Shown here one piece after another: positions 1 through 6,970 of a stretch of DNA of 64,000 nt. The notes beneath the pieces were generated by a model. That model had not been told where the DNA came from, made no database searches, and was given only the letters and a program-made list of their open reading frames with translations. Source of the stretch: Methylobacterium sp. J-030. GTDB lineage: Bacteria; Pseudomonadota; Alphaproteobacteria; Rhizobiales; Beijerinckiaceae. Made by a program: the position numbers and the translations under genes. The stretch spans positions 33,259 to 97,258 of the forward strand of contig NZ_JAKSYM010000091.1 of the NCBI RefSeq assembly GCF_022829545.1, read 5' to 3'. The number at the start of each line of letters is the position of its first letter. The stretch's first letter is position 1.

Positions 1-449
1 GGAGGCGTAAAATTTCGTTCAATAGTAATATGCCATTCTCTATCGGCTATCCCTCGCGCTAGATTGCCGGCAACGACAATGTACGCTAAGGGTCTATCAG
101 AAATTCTTGGATAAGTTAGCCAATTGGTATTCATCGCTTCGACAACACCGTCCAATCGGCCTTCGGGGTGAAATCCGGCTAGTCCGAAGTACGGGACGAG
201 TTGGTTTTCGAGGTCTTCTTGCTCGTCCCCGTATATCAGCCAAATGACCGTAACACCGAACGCTTTTGCGTACCGTTCAAGCTCACTCTCTTTCACCCCA
301 CGAAGGCCATTTTCGTGACCTGCGTACGTCCCATAGGGAACCCCTAGTCGTCGCGCAGCCTGAGCGGCCGACGGAAACCCAGCATTTATGCGCGCCCAGC
401 GGAGGCGCTCGCTTTTCGTGGCAAGCTTGAGCATCCGTGCAATCTGCAT
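1..449 (-). CDS. XRE-family repressor, CI-like (partial, C-terminus off the window)
   Basis: The reading frame starts at the ATG at 449 and is still open at position 1, giving 149 visible residues. Residues about 12-65 form a helix-turn-helix of the phage C2/CI repressor type (an AAQAARRLGVPYGTYAGHE segment followed by a second helix and a DLENQL linker). Residues after about 75 may begin a second domain; the S24 peptidase catalytic residues seen in many such repressors would lie outside the window. It is divergent from a small Cro-like gene, with a shared intergenic region carrying a perfect palindrome. It probably maintains the quiescent state of the island. Confidence 0.8.
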   Translation of the reverse strand, partial: MQIARMLKLATKSERLRWARINAGFPSAAQAARRLGVPYGTYAGHENGLRGVKESELERYAKAFGVTVIWLIYGDEQEDLENQLVPYFGLAGFHPEGRLDGVVEAMNTNWLTYPRISDRPLAYIVVAGNLARGIADREWHITIERNFTP

Positions 450-499
450 AATTTCACTCTGCAAGTCGCACGGAATTGGTTGACGTGCCTCATGCAATG

Positions 500-516
500 T
501 GCAGAGCTTCTCTGCA
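500..516. promoter_or_regulatory. Candidate operator palindrome of the repressor/Cro switch
   Basis: TGCAGAGCTTCTCTGCA is a perfect 17-bp dyad (7-bp arms, 3-bp centre) that ends on the first base of the likely Cro-like start codon. A matching half-site, CTCTGCA, occurs at 457-463, just upstream of the divergent repressor start. A -35-like TTGACG lies at 480-485. Position and symmetry fit a repressor-binding site; no binding has been shown. Confidence 0.55.
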
Positions 517-767
517 TGGAGTCCGCCCGTCAAATTGTTGATGCGTTCGGGAATGCGCAGCTTGCCGCAGCCCTTGATGTGCCTGTGGGGACCGTGAGCG
601 CATGGAAGTCCCGAGGGGCAATTCCTCATGCATATTGGCGTAAAATCGAAGCTGAAGCCCGCAAGAGGAAGATTAAGAGCATCAGCTACGATCTGCTTGA
701 GCGCATATCTCCTACGCGAAAGCCGAGATCTAAGCATGCGACCGCTATAGCGGAGCATGCCCGGTGA
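516..767 (+). CDS. Small Cro/YdaS-like helix-turn-helix protein
   Basis: This 83-residue protein has a helix-turn-helix near residues 5-35 (IVDAFGNAQLAAALDVPVG followed by TVSAWKSRGAIP), the pattern of YdaS/Cro-type prophage antirepressors. A longer frame can start at TTG 480, but that TTG looks like a -35 element and the ATG at 516 sits just after the palindromic candidate operator, so 516 is preferred. The C-terminus is basic. The gene faces away from the CI-like repressor and would form the other half of a bistable switch that controls the island's early genes. Confidence 0.65.
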   Translation: MESARQIVDAFGNAQLAAALDVPVGTVSAWKSRGAIPHAYWRKIEAEARKRKIKSISYDLLERISPTRKPRSKHATAIAEHAR

Positions 768-775
768 ACGGCTCT

Positions 776-994
776 TTAGTATCCCGCCTTCATCAGCGTG
801 AGGGCTGCCGCCGCAATCACCTGCCGTACGTCACGGCTAAGGCTTGGCTCCCGCGCCAAGTCGTCCAGGGCGTTGGCTGCCAGCTCAAGCGCGCTGCGCT
901 CAGCATCGAATTGGACCGCCGGCCGTGCACACTCGCCAAAGTTGATGCGGCCGGCGGTCCTCATGTCCAACCTCCGCAGGTAACCGAGCTCCAT
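776..994 (-). CDS. Small hypothetical phage-type protein
   Basis: A 72-residue protein starts at the ATG at 994, preceded by a GGGAG-type ribosome site. The longer frame to 1084 adds a proline-rich stretch unlike real coding sequence. The body is mostly helical (SALELAANALDDLAREPSL) with no recognised domain. It is antisense to its neighbours between the Cro-like gene and the next rightward gene. Function is unknown, and the call rests on the ribosome site and sensible composition. Confidence 0.4.
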   Translation of the reverse strand: MELGYLRRLDMRTAGRINFGECARPAVQFDAERSALELAANALDDLAREPSLSRDVRQVIAAAALTLMKAGY

Positions 995-1047
995 CGTTCC
1001 CGTCTCCCGCCGTGGTCGAAGGCATTCGACCACAGGAGCGGGCCCCG

Positions 1048-1512
1048 ATGTCGGGAGAGTCACCCAAGAGCTTGGGAATCTCACCCAAGGGCGGTCGCGG
1101 CATGATCGGCGCGAAGGCAGAGGCCCGCGAGCTCGTGTCGCTGATCGCCGGCCCGGTGCGGCTCGGCGACAACGTGAAGGCCGTCCTGTCCCGCGTGGCG
1201 GAGGCGACCGGCCTCGGCGATCGGCGCGTGCGCGGGATCTGGAACGGGGAGGCGCGGACGATCCGGGCCGAGGAGATGGATCGGCTTCGCGCGGCGGCGC
1301 GGCAGGCCCGCGCAGTCGAGGACGCCCAACATGAGCTCGTCACCCTCCGCGCCCGGCTCGCCGCCTGTGAGGCCGCCCTTCGCCTTCCGGCCGCGGACCT
1401 TGTTGGCCCGTGCGCTGATGCGGTGGGCGCAGCGGCTGGCGCTTCGCATCGCCCCCTGGATCGCGCCGGACGCGGGCTGACCGTGCCGGCCGTAGGACGC
1501 TCCCTCACGTGA
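1048..1512 (+). CDS. Phage-type hypothetical protein with predicted helix-turn-helix and coiled coil
   Basis: The 154-residue product starts at ATG 1048, nine bases after GGAG. Residues about 20-70 (LVSLIAGPVRLGDNVKAVLS, then RVAEATGLGDRRVRGIWNGE) look like a DNA-binding helix-turn-helix, followed by a charged helix that could form a coiled coil. The last 40 residues are low-complexity. It overlaps the next gene by four bases (GTGA), so the two are probably translationally coupled at the head of the rightward operon. I do not recognise a named family. Confidence 0.6.
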   Translation: MSGESPKSLGISPKGGRGMIGAKAEARELVSLIAGPVRLGDNVKAVLSRVAEATGLGDRRVRGIWNGEARTIRAEEMDRLRAAARQARAVEDAQHELVTLRARLAACEAALRLPAADLVGPCADAVGAAAGASHRPLDRAGRGLTVPAVGRSLT

Positions 1513-2441
1513 CGCCCGGGGCGTTCCTCGCCCCCGATTCAGTTCCGACTACCACTCCGATTCGGGCACTGATCCTCGCCTGCATGCCGACGCCCTCGAA
1601 GCTGTCGCCTCGCCAGATCCGCGACCTCTGGAAAAGCCTCGCACCGGCGAAGCGGGCCGAGGCAGCGGCACGCAAAGGACGGGTCGGGAAAACCGGGCAA
1701 TTGCCCGCAGGTCCGAGGCCCGAGACCGGCCGCTTGCGCGACGTGATCGCGAACATGAGCGGTGTCACCGGCCGGACCGTCGAGAAGTGCATCGCCGTGT
1801 ACGAGGCGGCCGAGCGCGACCCCGAGCTGTTCGGCGAGGTGGTGGCCTACCTGGAGCGGTCGGAGAACTTCCACGACGCGCATAACCGCATGAAGCGGGT
1901 CGCGGACATCGATCGGGTCCGGCGCCTCGCGCCGACCCAGGGGCTGTTCGCCACCGTCATCCTCGACCCGCCCTGGCAGGACGAATCGGTATCGGAGAAC
2001 CAGAGACCGCCCTACGCCACCATGACGGTGGAGGAGATCGCGGCCGTACCGGTCCCGAGCTGGATCGGCGATCAGGCCCACATCTACTGCCATGCGCCAG
2101 GTCCGTGGGTGCCGACCGCGGCCGAGCTGCTGGAGAGGTGGGGCTTCTCCTACAAGCAGCTTCTCACTTGGCGGAAACCGCGGATCTCGATGGGCCGATA
2201 TTTCAGGCCCATCGGCGAACACATCCTGTTCGGTACGCGCGGCGGCCTGATGCTGGCGCGCCAGGATCTCGCGACCATCTTCGAAGGCCCGGCAGGATCC
2301 CACAGCGAGAAGCCGGACGCCTTCTACAGCCTCGTGCGTGAGGCGAGCCCTGGCCCGTACGGCGAGGCCTTCCAGCGCCAAGCCCGGGAAGGGTTCGTAA
2401 ACCTGTACGGGCCCGCGCCGGCCAGCGAGGCTGCCGCATGA
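1509..2441 (+). CDS. MT-A70-family DNA adenine N6-methyltransferase with ParB-like N-terminal region
   Basis: The product (310 aa from GTG 1509) transfers methyl groups to adenine N6, probably in DNA. The catalytic DPPW motif is at about residues 153-156 and is followed by the family's other landmarks: a HIYCHAPG segment, a K-x-x-L-x-W segment, EHILFGTRG and the KPDAFY signature near the end. Residues about 75-135 resemble the helical region found in ParB-like/MT-A70 phage and plasmid proteins. The GTG overlaps the previous stop; ATG 1584 is an alternative start that keeps all domains. No restriction endonuclease is adjacent, so it is an orphan methyltransferase, likely for self-protection or regulation of the island. 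Confidence 0.85.
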   Translation: MTPGAFLAPDSVPTTTPIRALILACMPTPSKLSPRQIRDLWKSLAPAKRAEAAARKGRVGKTGQLPAGPRPETGRLRDVIANMSGVTGRTVEKCIAVYEAAERDPELFGEVVAYLERSENFHDAHNRMKRVADIDRVRRLAPTQGLFATVILDPPWQDESVSENQRPPYATMTVEEIAAVPVPSWIGDQAHIYCHAPGPWVPTAAELLERWGFSYKQLLTWRKPRISMGRYFRPIGEHILFGTRGGLMLARQDLATIFEGPAGSHSEKPDAFYSLVREASPGPYGEAFQRQAREGFVNLYGPAPASEAAA

Positions 2442-2714
2442 GGGCGCCGATCGCCGCGCACCTGCGCCGCCACGCCAGACCGATCCCGCGCGGCCCCCCG
2501 CGCCGGGCCGGATCTTGAGCTCGTGCTCTGCCGCGCCTGACGGCTGAACAGCGCACCGCCGCGCCACACCCGTCGTCGCAACTCGCCAGCCCCGCGCATC
2601 CGCGTCGGGGCGAACGCTGAGACATTGCCTGAGCCTCCGCCTCCGATCAACCGGCCCGACCGCCGCGCGACCCCTCGTGCACGGAACGGCGAAGCTATGT
2701 CTCGTGAGGGCACC

Positions 2715-2957
2715 ATGGTCATACGCATGGTCAATCGCAGGCGCGCCGCGCTGCGGCCTGTCGTCATCGATGCCGAGATCCTGGACCTGCCGCGGCTCTC
2801 GCCGGCGGCCCTCGGGATCTACGTCGTGATCGCCGCGGCCCGCGGCGGCATCCGGCGCCAGGAGTTGCTGGACCGCTACGGCGAGAACGTCGGCGCTCTC
2901 GACGCCCGGCTGACTGAGCTCAAGCGGCACGCCCTGATCAAGGACGCCGGCCGATGA
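2715..2957 (+). CDS. Small winged-helix-like protein of the replication operon
   Basis: An 80-residue protein starts at ATG 2715 with GAGGG five bases upstream; ATG 2697 is an alternative start. The core (LSPAALGIYVVIAAARGGI, then RRQELLDRYGENVGALDARL) has the helix pattern of replication-initiator winged-helix domains. It overlaps the next gene by ATGA. It may load or assist the O-like protein encoded immediately downstream, but that is inference from position. Confidence 0.6.
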   Translation: MVIRMVNRRRAALRPVVIDAEILDLPRLSPAALGIYVVIAAARGGIRRQELLDRYGENVGALDARLTELKRHALIKDAGR

Positions 2958-4081
2958 GCGTCGAAGTCATCAGCCACGTCATGCGCCTGGACATCCCCGA
3001 TGGGGTCGCCAAGCTCGTGGCCTTCGTTCTCGCGGACTACGCCAACGCTGAGACCGGGCATGCCTGGCCGAAGCTTGAGACGCTGGCGCGCAAGTGCTCG
3101 CAGTCGGTCCGCACCGTCCAGCGCAAGATCCGCCTGCTCCAGAAAATGGAGGTCCTGAAGGTCCATCGGCAGGACAGCGCGACGGGTCGACAGCGGGAGA
3201 ACCTATACGTCTTCCGCCTTCCCTGGGTGAGCGAGTCCGACGACGGCGCCGCTGGATCTGGACCGGACCAGGCGGCGTCCCGAACCTCCGAAAAGAGGGG
3301 TGACAGAGGGTCACCCCAGGGTGACGCACAGTCACCCGTCGAGCCCGGTTCTGTCACCCCCATGGGTGACACGCCTGTCACCCCCGAGGGTGACACTGCT
3401 GTCACCCCTAGAGGAATCCCCCAGAAGGAATCCGTCAAAGGGGAATCCCCCAAGAGAGAGATTCCCAGCGTAGCGCCAGCCCCCCACGCCCGCATACGCG
3501 AGCGCGCCCCCGAGGGGGCTCTCCCTCCCCCAGCTGCCCTTTGTCCAAATGATTTCGAGCCTGACGGGAGCCACTACGCGGCGGCCGAGGCGCTCGGGTT
3601 CGACGCTGCCTTCGTCCGGCAGACAGCTCGCAGCATGCACGCCTGGTCGCACGCCAACGCACACCGGTCGATCGCTTGGAAGGCCGACTGGCCGCTCGCT
3701 TTCGACGGAATCTTGGACCGAGCCCTTCGGGAAGCGGCCGAGAAAGCGTCCCGGAAAGGGCCCAAGCGCTACGCCAACGGTGCCATCGGCCTCTTGCTGG
3801 AGCGCATGAATGGGCACGGTCAGGCAGTGCCGGAGGACGTGAGGGCGACCCGCAACGACGAGGCCCGCCGCATGGCCGAGAGCGGGCAATGGCCCCGAGG
3901 TGGCAGCGTGTTCGTGGAGAGGGACTCGGCGGAAGGGCGGGCGTGGGAAGAGCACTTCGCCAGATTCGGAACCCAAGCGACCTGGTTATCGCTCGACAAG
4001 GGAGTTGGCTGGAATATGCCGGCCCGCTGGCCACCACCGGCAACCTGCGGGACAGAGATTGGCATGGAGCTGCCCGGGTGA
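2954..4081 (+). CDS. Phage O-like replication protein with N-terminal helix-turn-helix
   Basis: This 375-residue protein has an N-terminal winged helix (residues about 10-75, with KLETLARKCSQSVRTVQRKI as the recognition region) of the HTH_36 type found in phage and plasmid initiators. Residues about 110-165 are a Pro/Gly/Thr-rich linker with VTP-x-GDT repeats, encoded by the inverted GGGTGAC array described separately. The C-terminal 170 residues are helical with no named domain. As in phage lambda gene O, the presumed origin lies inside the initiator gene. The protein probably binds these repeats and recruits host replication factors. The gene overlaps both neighbours by four bases. Confidence 0.75.
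   Translation: MSVEVISHVMRLDIPDGVAKLVAFVLADYANAETGHAWPKLETLARKCSQSVRTVQRKIRLLQKMEVLKVHRQDSATGRQRENLYVFRLPWVSESDDGAAGSGPDQAASRTSEKRGDRGSPQGDAQSPVEPGSVTPMGDTPVTPEGDTAVTPRGIPQKESVKGESPKREIPSVAPAPHARIRERAPEGALPPPAALCPNDFEPDGSHYAAAEALGFDAAFVRQTARSMHAWSHANAHRSIAWKADWPLAFDGILDRALREAAEKASRKGPKRYANGAIGLLLERMNGHGQAVPEDVRATRNDEARRMAESGQWPRGGSVFVERDSAEGRAWEEHFARFGTQATWLSLDKGVGWNMPARWPPPATCGTEIGMELPG
3297..3408. repeat. Array of inverted GGGTGAC repeats inside the O-like gene, candidate replication origin
   Basis: Nine copies of GGGTGAC or its complement lie in about 112 bp. Forward copies start at 3298, 3319, 3364 and 3388; complementary copies start at 3310, 3331, 3353, 3377 and 3401. They pair into dyads with spacers of five to six bases and recur every 21-24 bp, which keeps the reading frame. 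This is the layout of initiator-binding iterons. A second set, GGAATCCCCCA, follows at 3413-3423 and 3442-3452. Confidence 0.7.
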
Positions 4082-4656
4082 GCTGGCACGGAATCGATTT
4101 CGAGCTGCTGTGCTGGTCACAGAACCATCGCTTCGGGCCAACCGAGAAGGGTGAGGAGGACGCCTTTTGCGGCCTAGCTGGCTGCTGTGGGGAGCGAACG
4201 TCGACGGGTCGCTTTGTAGCCTCGATCCACGATCTGCCTTTCCACATCGGCAGTCCGGACGAAGAGGTGCGGGCACTCGATGGTTTGGCGCGCCGAGGCC
4301 TTTTGCGGTGGAGCCGAGAGGAGCCGAATGGACCCTACACAATCGAGCTTCTGCCCGGATCCAACCCGCCCGTGACGCAGGATCAGGCGCTCGATCAAGC
4401 CCTGCGAACGCTGTCCCGACTTCGGCCGGACGCTCGGATCCAGCCGGCAGCCGTCCGACTGCTGCTGATGGTCGCCTGGCGGTGCCGGCAGCGGTACGGC
4501 CAAATCTTCCAGGCGGACGAACTTATCCGCGCTGCGGAGCTGAGCGGGTCGGACGATCTCGATCAACAACTCGACCTGTTAGAGCGATGCGAAGCCCTTC
4601 TGGCCGCACCGTACCCCGTCGAGGGGTGTGTGCAGATCGGCCTCTTGTTCGACTGA
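4078..4656 (+). CDS. Hypothetical protein of the replication operon
   Basis: The frame starts at GTG 4078, which overlaps the upstream stop as GTGA, and encodes 192 residues. It is rich in short helices and acidic residues (GSPDEEVRALDGLARRGLLR resembles a small winged-helix turn at residues about 55-80). The C-terminal half (LIRAAELSGSDDLDQQLDLL) is helical. I do not recognise the family. Position directly behind the O-like initiator suggests a helicase-loader or replication accessory role, but nothing in the sequence proves it. Confidence 0.6.
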   Translation: MSWHGIDFELLCWSQNHRFGPTEKGEEDAFCGLAGCCGERTSTGRFVASIHDLPFHIGSPDEEVRALDGLARRGLLRWSREEPNGPYTIELLPGSNPPVTQDQALDQALRTLSRLRPDARIQPAAVRLLLMVAWRCRQRYGQIFQADELIRAAELSGSDDLDQQLDLLERCEALLAAPYPVEGCVQIGLLFD

Positions 4657-5054
4657 AGGATGCGCCGCCTGCCACCACGGCCGACGACGTGCGCCGCTGG
4701 CTCGTGGGCCTATTCCTGGAGCTGCCAGGAGCGTCGGTCTATGCGGCCAGCCGGAGCAAGGTCGGGTTCATCGATCCGGAGAAGTCGCCGTCCGCCTTCG
4801 ACTGGCCGGCCCTCGCCGCCGACGTGTTCGGCTCACGGTCCCGGGAGCGGCTATGGCTGTTGACGTGGGCCAGGTGCGAGGCGCGCCGCCGGGCGCTCGC
4901 CCGCAATCTACCGAACCCGCCGGCCGGCGGCACGGTGGCGGACTTCTGCCGGGAGGTGGGTGTCCACCGGGCGACCTTTGAACGGTTGGTGGAGCGCTCG
5001 CTCACGCGGCTCGCGGCCGAGTGGGATCGTCGGCACCGGCCGGAAAGCCCATGA
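4626..5054 (+). CDS. DUF6362-like helix-turn-helix protein
   Basis: The protein (about 142 aa from GTG 4626; GTG 4689 is another option) ends in a sigma-like helix-turn-helix, TVADFCREVGVHRATFERLV, followed by SLTRLAAEWDRR. The upstream part contains FDWPALAADVFGS and a RLWLLTWARCEARRRALAR helix, together matching the outline of DUF6362 proteins common in alphaproteobacterial prophages. It overlaps the preceding gene and closes the rightward operon. A role as late-gene regulator or packaging co-factor is possible but untested. Start assignment is uncertain because no clear ribosome site is visible. Confidence 0.6.
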   Translation: MCADRPLVRLKDAPPATTADDVRRWLVGLFLELPGASVYAASRSKVGFIDPEKSPSAFDWPALAADVFGSRSRERLWLLTWARCEARRRALARNLPNPPAGGTVADFCREVGVHRATFERLVERSLTRLAAEWDRRHRPESP

Positions 5055-5077
5055 AGGTTTCACGCCCTTGCGAGGCC

Positions 5078-5118
5078 CTAAAACGACGAAACGCCTCGAG
5101 GCCCGGAGCCCCGAGACG
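5078..5118 (-). terminator. Terminator of the retron operon
   Basis: A hairpin with arms CGCCTCG (5092-5098) and CGAGACG (5112-5118), one mismatch, is followed on the minus strand by GTTTCGTCGTTTTAGG. It lies just beyond the reverse transcriptase stop and closely resembles a second hairpin at 6931-6970. Confidence 0.5.
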
Positions 5119-5120
5119 CT

Positions 5121-6083
5121 TCATTGGTTGGCCGAGCGTGCAGTTGGGTGTCCCGGTTGCAATGTTGAGGCCTTGACCACCGACGGTGGCCGACGCCGCA
5201 TCTGAGAAGATATCTGCCCGATCTGTCCCTGCAGGCCGCTGAGCTTAAGACGGAGCTGCTTCGTGTCCGCACCTCGGAGGCCGCGCCGGTCCTCGGTCCG
5301 GATCGCCGTCCGCAAAGTCGCGATCTTCTTCAGCTGGCGGTTCGGCGCCGCCAGCTGCTCGCCGTCGACGATGACGCCGGTGATCTCGGCCGGCCGGTCG
5401 TGGAAGACCTTCTCCTTGTGGTAGCGAAGGCCTGAGGCGTGGATCGCCTTCTTCACCGACCACATCACGGTCGGCGAGATCTTCGGTGCCGAAATAGTCA
5501 CGTCGTCGATGTAGACCGTCAGGGTGTAACCGTGCTCGCGGCAGATCGCGGCTACGGCCTCCCAAACGTCGTAGTGGGCGAAGTACGCCAAGATGGGACT
5601 GAGCGGACTGCCTGTCGGCAAGTGGCCCTGGTAGGTCGCGAGCTTCGCCAGCGCGGCCGCGACGTCGCGCTCGCATCGCATCACCTTATGGAAGAACCAG
5701 AACACGCGTCGCGACGGCGTGCTGGGAAAGTACTTCCGCACGTCCAGGCAATGAACGACCCGGTTCCCCCGGTGCCGTGCCGCGTTGCTCACGTAGCAGC
5801 GCCCTTTAACCGGACAGAAGAGATAGTCCGGCGGCCTGATCCTGCTCAGTCGCCGAGCTATCCGCGCCTGCACGAGCTTGAGCTGCCGCGCCGGATCCTC
5901 GACGCGCCGCAAGGCCCCGTCCTTCTTCGGCACGGAAAATTCGCGGTAGACCTCATCAGCCGTACGACACATCTGCCTCAGCTCGGCTTGGCTTATGCGC
6001 AGAAGATCCGCGAGCTTCCGCTTCGAGCAAAGCTTGTAGAAGGGGGACTGATCGAGTGGGTGCCTATCCGGACTAGTCGGCAT
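5121..6083 (-). CDS. Retron-type reverse transcriptase
   Basis: This 320-residue enzyme should reverse-transcribe a structured RNA into msDNA. It carries the retron-specific NAxxH motif (NAARH, residues 100-104), the first catalytic aspartate in LDVRKYFP (114), the QGHLPTGSPLSP block (152-163), a catalytic YIDD in place of the usual YADD (191-194), and an ITGVIV segment (234-239) corresponding to the retron VTG motif. No other domain is fused. The start codon overlaps the upstream XRE gene by 11 bp. The gene is oriented against the surrounding replication operon and ends at its own terminator, consistent with an independent anti-phage cargo unit. Identification as a retron is strong; its subtype is inferred. 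Confidence 0.85.
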   Translation of the reverse strand: MPTSPDRHPLDQSPFYKLCSKRKLADLLRISQAELRQMCRTADEVYREFSVPKKDGALRRVEDPARQLKLVQARIARRLSRIRPPDYLFCPVKGRCYVSNAARHRGNRVVHCLDVRKYFPSTPSRRVFWFFHKVMRCERDVAAALAKLATYQGHLPTGSPLSPILAYFAHYDVWEAVAAICREHGYTLTVYIDDVTISAPKISPTVMWSVKKAIHASGLRYHKEKVFHDRPAEITGVIVDGEQLAAPNRQLKKIATLRTAIRTEDRRGLRGADTKQLRLKLSGLQGQIGQISSQMRRRPPSVVKASTLQPGHPTARSANQ

Positions 6084-6378
6084 GGCGTGACCCTCCTCGT
6101 TCCTCGAGAAACTGCATCAGCTTGATGATTTTAGCGGCAACAGCACCTCTAGCCTTTTCGTAGGCTTTCGTGTTGTTGATGTTTTCAGAAAAAAACATGA
6201 TGGAAGAAACAGGTATTTGAAATTGGTTCGCGTATTTTTCAATGAGATCTAAAGAAGGCCTCTTAGATCCCTTCTCTATCTCAGAAATGTAAGATTTAGA
6301 GATACCCAATTGATCCGCCACATCAACCTGGCGCAGATCGTGATACACGCGTATCAATCGAAGCGCCTCGTTCAGCAT
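6073..6378 (-). CDS. XRE-family helix-turn-helix protein of the retron unit
   Basis: The 101-residue protein starts at ATG 6378, which has a strong AGGAGG site. Residues 5-60 are a classic XRE domain (QVDVADQLGISKSYISEIEK), and the C-terminal 40 residues contain a helical tail (ARGAVAAKIIKLMQFLEERG). It is coupled to the reverse transcriptase by overlap. Retrons with a small XRE partner form a described group (I recall type VI in the common scheme). The protein could repress the operon or form part of the toxin/antitoxin logic of the retron. Codons here are richer in A and T than in the neighbouring phage genes. Confidence 0.75.
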   Translation of the reverse strand: MLNEALRLIRVYHDLRQVDVADQLGISKSYISEIEKGSKRPSLDLIEKYANQFQIPVSSIMFFSENINNTKAYEKARGAVAAKIIKLMQFLEERGGSRHAD

Positions 6379-6416
6379 TTGTTCCTCCTGCTTCAAATAC
6401 AAAGTAGGGCAGCGAA

Positions 6417-6593
6417 TTAGGAACGAAAAAGCTCGACAAGGCGGATGACCCAGTAGAACGCCTGAGCGATCTTCGGGGCGACCTCCAAGAGGACCTTCGC
6501 GGTCCGCGGCGTTACCAGGCACTTCGCCCAGCTCACCCGACCCTTCGTCTTAACTCGCTGCTGCTTCCGATCGTGCTGATCCGATGCGGACAT
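6417..6593 (-). CDS. 58-residue peptide upstream of the retron XRE gene
   Basis: The ORF starts at ATG 6593 with GGAG at good spacing and encodes a basic N-terminal half (QHDRKQQRVKTKGRVSW) and a hydrophobic to amphipathic C-terminal helix (AKVLLEVAPKIAQAFYWVIR). It is the first gene of the leftward retron unit. A small amphipathic peptide in this place could be the effector toxin that the other components hold in check, but this is inference. No family is recognised. Confidence 0.55.
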   Translation of the reverse strand: MSASDQHDRKQQRVKTKGRVSWAKCLVTPRTAKVLLEVAPKIAQAFYWVIRLVELFRS

Positions 6594-6641
6594 CGGGGCT
6601 CTCCTTCTCCATCCACCGCAACCGAATTGTTGCGGCGCCAT

Positions 6642-6849
6642 CGCGCGGAGAAGAACGGGGGCGGAAGCAGTGAACCCTACTTGTACGGGCGTGCCCCCAC
6701 CTTCGGGGGCACGCCCGCGCCGCAGGCGCGTCCCGTAGCGGGTTGCGTCTACCGGCCGGAATTTAGGAGGCTCGCGCCTCCCGCGAAGCTCCCGAGGAAG
6801 CTCCAGTGAGTGATGGTGATCCCCATATCAGTACGACGAGGCGAACATA
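6642..6849 (-). ncRNA. Candidate retron msr-msd RNA
   Basis: The segment between the 58-aa gene and a promoter-like sequence (TTGCGC at 6866-6871 and TATGTT at 6844-6849, minus strand) has no ORF but strong structure. It has a 6-bp stem with a 4-base loop at 6766-6781 and a 12-bp perfect hairpin with a 6-base loop at 6687-6716, as in msr and msd elements. A convincing a1/a2 end pairing was not found by eye, so boundaries are approximate and the call is tentative. Confidence 0.4.
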
Positions 6850-6930
6850 CCGCAGCCGTTTCCCCGCGCAACAACTTTCTTCGCTGTCGGCGAACTTTTA
6901 TCGCCGGATTGCCGCTTTTGCCTCGTCTCA

Positions 6931-6970
6931 GAAACGATGAAACGCCCCGCGGCCGGAGCCACGGGGCGTT
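6931..6970 (-). terminator. Terminator downstream of the Nu1-like gene
   Basis: Perfect 9-bp arms AACGCCCCG (6941-6949) and CGGGGCGTT (6962-6970) enclose a 12-base loop. On the minus strand the hairpin is followed by TCATCGTTTC. It resembles the hairpin at 5078-5118 in arms, loop and flank. Between 6971 and 7230 I see no gene or other feature. Confidence 0.55.

Noticed and set aside
2438..2518. 26-codon ORF overlapping the methyltransferase stop (ATGA)
   Set aside because: Arg/Pro-rich with no support other than the overlap; too short to judge.
3297..3452. CRISPR array
   Set aside because: Units are 7 bp, alternate in orientation and have no 30-bp spacers; iterons explain them better. No CRISPR or cas gene is seen anywhere in the window.
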